Part shown: positions 53,524 to 61,168 of the stretch, piece by piece
How the letters are laid out: every line of letters starts with the position of its first letter
How positions within the stretch are numbered: the stretch's first letter is position 1
DNA from: CAYFJO01 sp964343305
GTDB lineage: Bacteria > Planctomycetota > Planctomycetia > Pirellulales > Pirellulaceae
DNA length: 64,000 nt
Reading direction: 5' to 3'
NCBI GenBank assembly: GCA_964343305.1
Contig: CAYFJO010000003.1
Location: 17,283-81,282, forward strand
Notes under the pieces: generated by a model
The model's input: the letters and a program-made list of their open reading frames with translations, nothing else
The model's database searches: none
What the model was told of the DNA's origin: nothing
Made by a program: the position numbers and the translations under genes

Positions 53524-53598
53524 GCGTAGGTTGGGACCATTGTCCCGACGGAACTGTGAATCGTCTCGGACGGGAGAGTGGTCCCACCCCACGCCAAG
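53524..53598. repeat. Imperfect palindromic repeat, GTAGG(T)TGGGACCA type
   Basis: GCGTAGGTTGGGACCAT at 53524 pairs imperfectly with GTGGTCCCACCCCACGC ending near 53595. It lies between the sulfatase and dus genes. Confidence 0.55.
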
Positions 53599-53602
53599 AA
53601 AT

Positions 53603-54745
53603 TCATCTTTCCACATCCCGCGGAAAGTAGCGCCCCACTACGTCGTGAAACTCTTCGGGCATGTTCACTTTGCCAACGTGCGTGCGAAAGCGCCGAGCAC
53701 CGTGCCGGCCTTGCGCGTAGCAACAGGCGTACTTCCGCATCAACAACGTGCCTTTCTCTGGGCCGAATCGATCCACAACGAGATCGTAATGGCGAAGCAA
53801 ACATTCGCGCTGATCGTCCAACGACGGATCGGGCGGAATGGGCTCGCCTCTCAATGCCGCGGCAGCTTGCTGAAACAGCCAGGGCCGCCCCAGACATGCC
53901 CGTGCGATCATGACACCGTCGACGTTGTAGTGCCGGAATGCTTCGACCACTTTATCGGGCGTGTCGAGATCGCCATTGCCGATCAACGGCATGTCGTGCA
54001 GGTGCGGTTTGATTTCGGCAATGCGGTCCCAATCGGCGCTGCCCCTAAGAAAGTCTTGCGCCGTTCGACCGTGCACCGTCAGCGCCGCCGCCCCGGCCGA
54101 CTCGACAACGCGACCGATTTCGACAGCGTTGATGTTGTCGCGCGTGCAACCGAGTCGAATCTTGGCTGTCACGGGCGTCGGCGCACAGGCTCGGACAACG
54201 CGCTCGACAATTTGTCCCACACGCTGCGGATGTTTCAAGAGATACGATCCACTGTGTGCTTTCTCGGAGACCTGCTTGACGGGGCATCCAAAATTGATAT
54301 CGACCACCGTGATTTGATATTCATCCACCAATCGCCGTCCAACGTTGGCCATCGTCGCAGGATCGTTGTCCCAAATCTGTACGGCCAGTGGACGCGGCTC
54401 GTCCTTGATTCCCCACAGCCGGTCGGGATGTTCTGCCTCGTGCTCATCGAGCCACGCAAAACCGCGAGCGTTGACCATTTCTGTCGCCTGCAATCCCGCG
54501 CCGCCAAATTCGCGCACGATTTGACGAAATGCGTAATTCGTAAAACCTGCCATCGGCGCTTGCAAAATAGGCGGATCAACTTGCACCAGACCAATCTTCA
54601 GCGGCTTGACGGACGGCGCTGGAGGCCGCGGCTGTGAAGTGGGCAAGTCAATGCTCATTAGTGCATCATATAACAACGTATTGTCCTGCCGCGAGGTCAA
54701 GTCGAAAGTTATTGCACGACCATTCACCAGGTCGTCGTTGGTCAC
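53603..54745 (-). CDS. tRNA-dihydrouridine synthase
   Basis: 380 residues from GTG 54745, which has AAAGGAG 5 bases upstream; ATG 54658 is the alternative and would leave a 346-residue protein with the whole domain. FMN-binding TIM barrel: ILQAPMAGFTNYAFRQIVREFGGAG, VQIWDNDPATMANV, catalytic Cys in DINFGCPVKQV, AALTVHGRTAQDF, PLIGNGDLDTPDKV and VDGVMIARACLGRPWLF. It reduces uridines in tRNA D-loops. Assignment to DusA, DusB or DusC is not attempted, though the motifs are nearest DusB. Confidence 0.93.
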   Translation of the reverse strand: MTNDDLVNGRAITFDLTSRQDNTLLYDALMSIDLPTSQPRPPAPSVKPLKIGLVQVDPPILQAPMAGFTNYAFRQIVREFGGAGLQATEMVNARGFAWLDEHEAEHPDRLWGIKDEPRPLAVQIWDNDPATMANVGRRLVDEYQITVVDINFGCPVKQVSEKAHSGSYLLKHPQRVGQIVERVVRACAPTPVTAKIRLGCTRDNINAVEIGRVVESAGAAALTVHGRTAQDFLRGSADWDRIAEIKPHLHDMPLIGNGDLDTPDKVVEAFRHYNVDGVMIARACLGRPWLFQQAAAALRGEPIPPDPSLDDQRECLLRHYDLVVDRFGPEKGTLLMRKYACCYAQGRHGARRFRTHVGKVNMPEEFHDVVGRYFPRDVER

Positions 54746-55048
54746 GGTCACTCCTTTCACGGCGATTGGAATCTACTTGATTCGTGGTGGCGGTTGGTTA
54801 TCTCGGCCTGCCAAGTGGTTGGCGTTTCCTTGTCGCGCCGAATTATGAACATGTCTGGTTCGATGAATCGTTACTTGAGGAATGAGGCCCGCCCAACATG
54901 GCCGCAGGGTCCGCTTCGCGGATCGCCTTCGCTTTTTGATTAACGGGCGGTGAAAAGATAGAATCAAGTTCTCATTCAACGTTGCCTGCCTTGTTTGTGG
55001 CGGTGATGGCCATGTTAACCGTTGGCTGCTCAAACGCGCAATTGATAA
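54746..55048. other. Intergenic region with gene remnants
   Basis: Contains the small protein-like remnant at 54784-54885. The rest (54886-55048) shows no feature. It is followed by a second open frame that seems to lack its 5' end. Confidence 0.45.
54784..54885 (+). pseudogene. 33-codon remnant of an unrecognised gene
   Basis: The frame from GTG 54784 to TGA 54883-54885 reads VAVGYLGLPSGWRF then LVAPNYEHVWFDESLLEE, which looks like the end of a real protein rather than noise. A stop lies just upstream (54778) in frame. Family not recognised. Too short to be functional alone. Confidence 0.35.
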
Positions 55049-55135
55049 TCTCGATCTCTCAGCATCGCCTTCTCAGAATCTTTCGCCGAGGTCGAACGCG
55101 AAAGGTGCATTCCGCCGAATGATGGATTCCAATTC

Positions 55136-55456
55136 GTGGGGCGGCTTGTCCGAGATGTCACTGACGTGTGGACTACCTCTGAGGGCGCGATTCTTATCGA
55201 CAGTGCCGGGCAACTGTGGGTTGATTGCGAAGTTGATGATTTGCCATTCGCGTATCTCGCTCGCGATCTTGCCTCTTTCCAGCGTGCGGCAGAACTCCAC
55301 TGTGCCGCCAGCAAGTTCGCCAATCTCCCCCGCAGCCAGCAGTGGAAATATGATGATGCCGACAAGGCTTTTCTCGATTGGCTGCGCGTGGATGATCCGC
55401 AAGCCATTGAGGATGACGGATCGTACTGGAACAAACTCAGGGCTCCGGACTTCTAG
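55136..55456 (+). CDS. Small hypothetical protein, possibly 5' truncated
   Basis: 106 residues from GTG 55136, without a ribosome site. The same frame stays open and protein-like back to 55049 (SFAEVERERCIPPNDGFQF), where no start codon is available, so the gene may have lost its beginning. The product is acidic, with VTDVWTTSEGAILIDSAGQLWVDCEV and PFAYLARDLASFQRAAEL; it has a beta-then-helix pattern like small cytoplasmic immunity or antitoxin-type proteins, but no family is recognised. A short GTTGGC/GCCAAC hairpin at 55457 follows it. Confidence 0.5.
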   Translation: MGRLVRDVTDVWTTSEGAILIDSAGQLWVDCEVDDLPFAYLARDLASFQRAAELHCAASKFANLPRSQQWKYDDADKAFLDWLRVDDPQAIEDDGSYWNKLRAPDF

Positions 55457-55491
55457 GTTGGCAGGCCAACATTGCCGCAAAGTCGAACTTG

Positions 55492-58400
55492 CTATTTCGA
55501 GCCTGGACCCCAACACTCAACACTTCCGTCCTGATTGACGATGAACAGCCGACCGTAAGCGGCGACGATGCCGTCCCAGACCGGAAGCACATCGAGAGTG
55601 TATTTGGCAAGTTTGGAGCCCTTGTCGGCGGAGGCTGCCCAAAGAATGCCGCCAAGACGACCCTCGTAGGTGGCTGCAAGATCGTCGAGTTCAAAAACCA
55701 ACGGTGCGCCAGCCACGAAAACTGTATCTCCGGCTAGCGTCATGGCTTTGCCGGTCAGTGGGATGCTCGTGTTCCATTTTTTCGACCAGCCATCTGCTGA
55801 ACGCGTCTTGGCAAATAGAGCGTAGCCGCCCCTGCGCGGATCGAAAAAGGAATGGCGGTTGACCGGCATACCGAAGACCGCGTAATAGTCTATGCCGTCG
55901 GAGACCAGGATATCACCAGTGGGATAGTCCACCTTGTCGACGCTCGTCCACGTCTTGCGGTTGTTAAATGTTTCCTTGACAAGCGTGTATTCCCGATGCT
56001 GCCGCTTCGATTCGAGCATACCGGAGGAGGCGAGCAAATGCTTTTCAGGCGTGCCATCTGTCAGGTCCAAGTTGAAAGCCTGGTGCCGGATGTAAAGCAG
56101 GTTTCCTTCGCTGCTCATCACGTCGGCCGTGGTTCCCTTGACAACTTCTGTGTCCGATCTGTTGCCGCGTGTGACAAACGCTGGGAAGCCGTTGTCGGCA
56201 TAGGGCCCGTAGAACTGTCGCTGATGGATAATCGCGCCAGTGATTGGATTCAAACCATAGATGAACAGACCGCCATCGAGATAAGACGAACGACCAGCGC
56301 AAAAGTAGGCGACGTTGTTCTTGACCAACACGCTTCCATGAATGGGCCAGGCTGACTCAAGCTGACCGAAGGCGCACATCAACTTGTCGGGCAGGTTGCG
56401 GAAGCGCCAGGAAAGTGCTCCGTCCGTGGCTCGCACACAGTGCATCCAACCGTCGCGGCTGCCAAATAACAGCAGCCCTTTGTAATAGGTCGGCGGCGAA
56501 TCAATCCGGCCCTCGGCGACATATTCCCAATGGACTTTCCCACTGGATGTATCGAGCGCTCGCAGCGTATGCGCATCCTTTTCAGCCACAAATACTTTGC
56601 CTTCAGCTACGGTTGGTGCACTGCCGGCGAGTTGGAAACTCGTCTTCCACAAGCGCGTTAGCCCGGTAGCAGGCACGCGCTCTGCGGATCCGGAATAGCG
56701 ACGACCGTCGTGTCGGTACGTTGGCCAGGGAGCGTCATCGCCGCCCGCGGCATAGCCACAAGCCGGGCCCTTCTTCAACCGAACAGAACGTTCGACCTTT
56801 ACGGTCTGCCCAGCAGTGGACAATGCTTCTTCGTCGGTATAGTAGACGTTGAAGTTGTGCAGGCCGGCGGTAAGGTGGCATTGGCACGAGTAGGGGCCTG
56901 CATAGATCAACCCATTGCAAGGAAGCGCGCCCATGCTGCACGTCGCGCGGGTAAATGGGGTGGGGTACTCGGCGTCATTCACGAGATCCAAGCAGTCCGG
57001 CCCGCCGGTCTTGCTGTTGATATAGAAGCGCTCGGTAATGAAATTGCGGAAGCAGCGGTCGTGCCCCATTGGTTTCGAAAGCGTTTGCGGAATCGTCTTG
57101 ATCTTTTCACCTGTCTTCAAGTTGTAACTGGTCGGAGTGCCCTTTGCCCCACACATCCACAAAGCACCGGCCGCAATCAGGATGTCGCTTGAAGCACGGT
57201 ATCCTTTGGCTGCGATGATGGGCTTATCCCAATAATCAGTTCCGTCGGCCAGCGAATAGGCATGCAAGTTTCTGCCTTCCTCGGAATAGACGGCGTCGGC
57301 GGAGAGCACCAGCGAATTTGGCGATTTACCGCTTCCGTACGATATGTCCTTTTCAACCGCCCAAGCCTTGGCGCCGGTTTTCGCGTTGAGACAGAACACG
57401 CCGTGCGCGGTCTGATAGACAAGTTTGTCGACCTTGAGCGCCATCGTGCAACCGATGTAATCAGCGATCTCTTTGGTCCGCCAGACTTCTTCTCCAGTAC
57501 TGGCGTCGAATGCCGCGATCACGTTGGTCGGTTTTTCCGAATTCCCTGTTCGCCGGTTGTAAACCGAAAATGGGAAACCGTATCCGTTGAAAGCCCTCCT
57601 GGGATTCGCATCGCTTGCTACGTTGTCCTTACTTTTTCCTTTCTGCTTCTTGCCTGTTTTCGAACCGTAGGCGTCGAAGAACATCCGGTCACCGATAACA
57701 ACGTAGAGTCGTCCGTCGTGCCAGGCGAACTCCTGAGTGCCTTCAGTTCCTTTGAATTCCCTCATTGTTTTTCCGGTTGCTGCATCGAGTGCCGTCACGG
57801 GAGCGGCGAGCCCCGGAGTGCAGTAAACCGTATCATCGACAGCCACCAGCCGGCGTTTCATCTGAGCGTGATAATCCTTGATGTAGACCGTCACCTGTTC
57901 CCATTGGGGATAATCCCGAGTCCACAGCTTCACGCCGTTAAAGGCATTGCGAGCAATCAGCTTCCAACGAGCCGGCAGGAACGGATTTTCGGCAGTCTCC
58001 GTATCTTCGATCGTGAATAGACGACCGCCAGAAGAAATCATGCTCGTGATGGACGGTACGCCCATGTGCGAGCGCGTCCAGGCTGGATCAGAAATCCACT
58101 GGACATGCCGAGGCGGCCCGACCACCGTGTCCCTTGCAACGCAATTGTTGTCGGCGCCGTGTAAATATTGCGGCCACTCGTCAATGTTTGCGGGATACGG
58201 TTTCGAGAATTTGACGAAGCCATTTCCAACAGGCGAAACCGGTTTGGGAATGCAGGATGAATCCGCCGGTGCGATCGCTGTTCCGTACGGTGCAAGGACT
58301 CTCTCAATCTCTGCCGCTTGGACGCGACATCGATCATCCCTTATCAATACCATGTTGACGAGATTGTTGATGTACGGCAAACGCTCACCATCAAATCGAG

Positions 58401-58644
58401 CCACCGAAACCTGGCCATAGCATCCGGCGTTCTTGATTCTTTCTCGTAACCTGACGATCTCATTGTCCGAAATCTCCAGACAATGAAAAACACAGCCCTG
58501 TTTCCTCCAATCCTTCGAAACGCTCTCCAGCGCATCCGCGCCAAGACAGACAACCAATCCTCCTTCGACATTCAAAGTTGCTGCCTGCGCAGCCGTGCTC
58601 CACGTGACAAATACGGCTGCACATAGAACGATCTTCTGCATCAT
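55492..58644 (-). CDS. Secreted methyltransferase-like / PQQ-type beta-propeller fusion
   Basis: 1050 residues; ATG 58644 with GAGGA 8 bases upstream; signal peptide ending AAQAA. Residues 25-140 resemble a class I SAM-methyltransferase core (LVVCLGADALESV for the glycine loop, CLEISDNEIVRLRERI, RFDGERLPYINNLVNMVLI, AEIERVLAPYGTAI), although methyltransferases are not expected in the periplasm, so it may be a non-catalytic relic. From about 155 on follow PQQ-propeller blades (YLHGADNNCVARD, DAATGKTMREF, DASTGEEVWRT, LNAKTGAKAWAV, DTSSGKVHWEYV, RATDGALSWRF), probably two propellers. Substrate unknown. Single gene. Confidence 0.82.
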   Translation of the reverse strand: MMQKIVLCAAVFVTWSTAAQAATLNVEGGLVVCLGADALESVSKDWRKQGCVFHCLEISDNEIVRLRERIKNAGCYGQVSVARFDGERLPYINNLVNMVLIRDDRCRVQAAEIERVLAPYGTAIAPADSSCIPKPVSPVGNGFVKFSKPYPANIDEWPQYLHGADNNCVARDTVVGPPRHVQWISDPAWTRSHMGVPSITSMISSGGRLFTIEDTETAENPFLPARWKLIARNAFNGVKLWTRDYPQWEQVTVYIKDYHAQMKRRLVAVDDTVYCTPGLAAPVTALDAATGKTMREFKGTEGTQEFAWHDGRLYVVIGDRMFFDAYGSKTGKKQKGKSKDNVASDANPRRAFNGYGFPFSVYNRRTGNSEKPTNVIAAFDASTGEEVWRTKEIADYIGCTMALKVDKLVYQTAHGVFCLNAKTGAKAWAVEKDISYGSGKSPNSLVLSADAVYSEEGRNLHAYSLADGTDYWDKPIIAAKGYRASSDILIAAGALWMCGAKGTPTSYNLKTGEKIKTIPQTLSKPMGHDRCFRNFITERFYINSKTGGPDCLDLVNDAEYPTPFTRATCSMGALPCNGLIYAGPYSCQCHLTAGLHNFNVYYTDEEALSTAGQTVKVERSVRLKKGPACGYAAGGDDAPWPTYRHDGRRYSGSAERVPATGLTRLWKTSFQLAGSAPTVAEGKVFVAEKDAHTLRALDTSSGKVHWEYVAEGRIDSPPTYYKGLLLFGSRDGWMHCVRATDGALSWRFRNLPDKLMCAFGQLESAWPIHGSVLVKNNVAYFCAGRSSYLDGGLFIYGLNPITGAIIHQRQFYGPYADNGFPAFVTRGNRSDTEVVKGTTADVMSSEGNLLYIRHQAFNLDLTDGTPEKHLLASSGMLESKRQHREYTLVKETFNNRKTWTSVDKVDYPTGDILVSDGIDYYAVFGMPVNRHSFFDPRRGGYALFAKTRSADGWSKKWNTSIPLTGKAMTLAGDTVFVAGAPLVFELDDLAATYEGRLGGILWAASADKGSKLAKYTLDVLPVWDGIVAAYGRLFIVNQDGSVECWGPGSK

Positions 58645-58720
58645 CTTGGTATCCTCTTGTTGTTGGGATATTATACCGTGGCCACCCGGCCGATACTTAT
58701 TTCTGCAACAATGCTAACAC

Positions 58721-58752
58721 AAAAAGCCCGGCCGTTTTGCACAGCCGGGCTT
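58721..58752 (-). terminator. Rho-independent terminator after the M56 protease gene
   Basis: 9-base stem AAGCCCGGC/GCCGGGCTT (58724-58732, 58744-58752). On the minus strand it is followed by a T-run (58721-58725). It lies 38 bases beyond the 58790 stop. Confidence 0.8.
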
Positions 58753-58789
58753 GTCGCTTGAACATCTTCGATGCGAATCGAATCGGCAA

Positions 58790-60568
58790 CTACTCTTCGT
58801 CACGTTCGCGCGGTTGATCGCGTTCTCGCTCTCCATCTTCACGATCGCGCGGTACGTCACGCTCACGTGCGTCTCCTTCACGGTCGCCATCTCGACGGAC
58901 GGGCGGACGGTCGCGTTCCCGATCCTCATCTCTAGGGTGATCACCTTCACGAGCGCGGTCGCCTTCACGAGGCCTGTCACCTTCTCGCGCACGATCTCCA
59001 TCACGAGGCTGATCGCCTTCACGTCGGCGCTCGGCATCTGGTCGTCGCGGCTGATCTCTCTCGCTCACGTTTCGACTTCCCCCGTCGCGCGGTCGATCGC
59101 CACGAATGCCCTGTACTTCTCTTCGAAGTTGCTGCACTTCGGCCTGAAGTTGTCTGATGAGTTTGATCAACTCCGCTTCGCGCGGTGTCCACTCGCGCCG
59201 GTCGCCTTCACGTCGGTCGCCCTCGCGCTCGCCTTCCCGCCGCTCACCTTCCCGTCGCTCACCTTCACGTCGCTCACCTTCACGTCGATCACCTTCGCGT
59301 CGGTCACCTTCGCGTCGGTCACCCTCCCGTCGCTCACCTTCGCGTCGATCACCGTCTCTTTCACTGCGTTCTCGATCTCCTTCGCGCTCGCGTTTTCTTT
59401 CACCGTCTTCTCGCTCGCCACGCTCACGATCACGATCACCCTCGCGACGTTCTCCTTCGGTTTCACGCTCACGTTGAACTTCACGCTCTCTCGGTTCGTC
59501 GTCCGCGAGGGCTTGTGACGAGGGCTCTGTCGTCAACCCACTGGCGACAATCCAAACGGCCAAAGGCAGCAACGCCAACAGCAATCCCGCCGGCCAACAA
59601 CGACCTCGTTGATCGGACGGCGCGAGGCCCAAGACGTTTCGCACTCGGTGAAGCAGGTTCATTTTCGGTTCTCCTGTAAAGGGGGCAGCGAATGCAAGCG
59701 ACGAGGTGCCGAGCAGGTCCCGGCCCGCCTGTTCCAACGCGCTTGCGTAAATGACGCGTTCGCCAGTCGCCCGCACGGCAAGTTCGTCGCAACACAATTC
59801 GCGCTCGACGCGGACTCGATGCGACAACCACCACACGGCTGGATGATAATAAAACAGCGACTCAAGTATCCGTTGGAAAAGATTGATCCACAAGTCAATT
59901 CTGCGAATGTGTGCCAATTCGTGAGCGATCACGGCCTCAAGCATTTCGGGCGTCATATTCGAGATCCACGCGGTCGGAAGCAAAACGACTGGACGCCAAA
60001 AGCCGACAACAACCGCTTGTTTTACTCGCGACGACAAACGAATCGCGGGCGCTCTCCTGAGTCCCAGATTGCGCGCAATCCCAGTCACGCACGACATAAT
60101 CTCACTTGGAAGTTGATCATTCGCACATTTCAACCAAACGCAGGTCAGCAAATTCAGCAACATCCGCATGCCGAACAAGCAAACGCCACCAATCCACACC
60201 GCAAGAATGTACGGCTGAGTCAACTCAAGCAACGGCCGACTTTCGCTCGCTGCTTCTTCACCTCTTGGCGAAGGACCTGGCTCTTCCGAGTTCATTGAAA
60301 ACTGATGCGTAAGCGAGGGATTCTCGCCAGCGCTTCGAGTTTCAAAATGCTCACCAGACAACACACAAAAGGTAATAATTGGACAAGCCGCCAATACAAC
60401 CAAGGCTCCGAGCGCAGTCAAATACCGAACCTCAGAATTACTCTGTCGTACCAGTCGAAACAATGCGGAATAGATCACCGCAACCAGCACGCCTTGCCAA
60501 AGAAATTGCAACAAGCACATCGTCACTCGCGCGGCCAAGTCGTTCGAAAGGAAATCAAGTTGCGACAT
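58790..60568 (-). CDS. M56 (BlaR1-like) membrane metallopeptidase with charged repeat tail
   Basis: 592 residues from ATG 60568. Four membrane helices (about 13-40, 48-72, 118-148, 338-360). The zinc protease motif HELAH (about 216-220) with RELCCDELAV downstream is typical of BlaR1/MecR1. No penicillin-sensor domain follows; instead residues 368-592 are almost only Arg, Glu, Gly and Asp (ERREGDRREG repeats), with one short coiled-coil-like stretch (EAELIKLIRQLQAEVQQLRREVQ). The tail should face the periplasm. Start overlaps the BlaI-type repressor stop by one base; partner of that repressor. Confidence 0.88.
   Translation of the reverse strand: MSQLDFLSNDLAARVTMCLLQFLWQGVLVAVIYSALFRLVRQSNSEVRYLTALGALVVLAACPIITFCVLSGEHFETRSAGENPSLTHQFSMNSEEPGPSPRGEEAASESRPLLELTQPYILAVWIGGVCLFGMRMLLNLLTCVWLKCANDQLPSEIMSCVTGIARNLGLRRAPAIRLSSRVKQAVVVGFWRPVVLLPTAWISNMTPEMLEAVIAHELAHIRRIDLWINLFQRILESLFYYHPAVWWLSHRVRVERELCCDELAVRATGERVIYASALEQAGRDLLGTSSLAFAAPFTGEPKMNLLHRVRNVLGLAPSDQRGRCWPAGLLLALLPLAVWIVASGLTTEPSSQALADDEPREREVQRERETEGERREGDRDRERGEREDGERKREREGDRERSERDGDRREGERREGDRREGDRREGDRREGERREGERREGERREGEREGDRREGDRREWTPREAELIKLIRQLQAEVQQLRREVQGIRGDRPRDGGSRNVSERDQPRRPDAERRREGDQPRDGDRAREGDRPREGDRAREGDHPRDEDRERDRPPVRRDGDREGDARERDVPRDREDGERERDQPRERDEE
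59200..59355 (-). repeat. 15-base tandem repeats encoding EGDRR/EGERR
   Basis: About ten imperfect units of the type CGTCGCTCACCTTCA on the plus strand, each five codons on the minus strand. Differences are mainly Asp/Glu swaps. They lie inside the tail of the M56 protease gene and suggest expansion by slippage. Confidence 0.8.
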
Positions 60569-60960
60569 CACTTCTTCCCTTGTTGCTGGTACTCGTTTAT
60601 CGCGCTGCGAATTTCTTCCAACTCTTGTTCTGTCGGCTTCGATTGGTCGAGCAACTGGGATATGAGCGCGGTCGCCGAGCCTTCGAAAGCGCGCCCCAAC
60701 AAATCGCCGACCATTTGCCCAAGCGTGTTTTCGCGAACCACCTTCGCTTCATACAAAAATGCCCGACCGTGTGGCTTGCGTGTAAGCAATCCCTTATCGG
60801 TCATCACGTTCAGCAAACTCATCACGGACGTATAGGCTCGTTCGCGCGACTCGTTGAGCACGTTCATCACTTCGCGCACCGTCGAAGGTCCTAGATCCCA
60901 AAAGACTTTTAGAACGTCAAGTTCGCCAGGCGTCGGTTGATCGTGCGACGGTCGGGGCAT
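60568..60960 (-). CDS. BlaI/MecI/CopY-family transcriptional repressor
   Basis: 130 residues. Winged-helix domain in the first 75 residues (GELDVLKVFWDLGPSTVREVMNVLN; AYTSVMSLLNVMTDKGLLTRKPHGRAFLY) and a C-terminal dimerisation helix region (QMVGDLLGRAFEGSATALISQLL). Ribosome site GAGG 8 bases upstream. It pairs with the M56 protease gene that follows: in the Bla/Mec systems the protease signal leads to repressor cleavage. The operator candidates are at 61003-61033 by its own promoter. No beta-lactamase gene is nearby, so the regulated genes are unknown. Confidence 0.92.
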   Translation of the reverse strand: MPRPSHDQPTPGELDVLKVFWDLGPSTVREVMNVLNESRERAYTSVMSLLNVMTDKGLLTRKPHGRAFLYEAKVVRENTLGQMVGDLLGRAFEGSATALISQLLDQSKPTEQELEEIRSAINEYQQQGKK

Positions 60961-60990
60961 GTGTGGCCTCTTTTAATTCACGCGAAGACG

Positions 60991-61033
60991 ATTCTACTGC
61001 TTAAACCGTAGCTGTCAACGGGTAAAACCGTAG
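60991..61033 (-). promoter_or_regulatory. Promoter and paired operator-like repeats of the blaI-type operon
   Basis: On the minus strand TTGACA (61013-61018), 16 bases, TAGAAT (60991-60996). Two copies of CTACGGTTT (61003-61011 in the spacer and 61025-61033 upstream of -35) are 22 bases apart, that is two helical turns on the same face. This fits autoregulation by the repressor. Confidence 0.6.
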
Positions 61034-61045
61034 ATAATTTAAAAA

Positions 61046-61120
61046 GCAGGCCGAACCAAGTTCGGCGCAGTTCCGGCGATCGAAGCATGCCGGAACTGCA
61101 CAAAGCTTGTTCCGGCCTAC
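61046..61120. repeat. Palindromic repeat, GTAGGCCGGAAC family
   Basis: 32-base imperfect arms 61046-61077 and 61089-61120 (GCAGTTCCGGC and GCCGGAACTGC cores) with an 11-base loop. Between the repressor promoter and uvrA. Confidence 0.82.
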
Positions 61121-61168
61121 AACTTGGTCGCGTCAAGCGTCTGTCCACTCTCAATAAAGTTACCTAAA

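Noticed and set aside
55073..55516. Minus-strand frames opposite the small hypothetical gene
   Set aside because: The plus-strand product looks more like a folded protein; the minus frames are rich in Ser/Arg without pattern.
59200..59355. Possible CRISPR-like array
   Set aside because: The repeats are 15 bases, tandem without spacers and in frame in a coding region.
59157..59477. Plus-strand frame reading as RSPSRR repeats, like an SR protein
   Set aside because: It is the antisense of the Arg/Glu/Asp/Gly repeat tail of the M56 protease; the repeat unit leaves several frames open on both strands.
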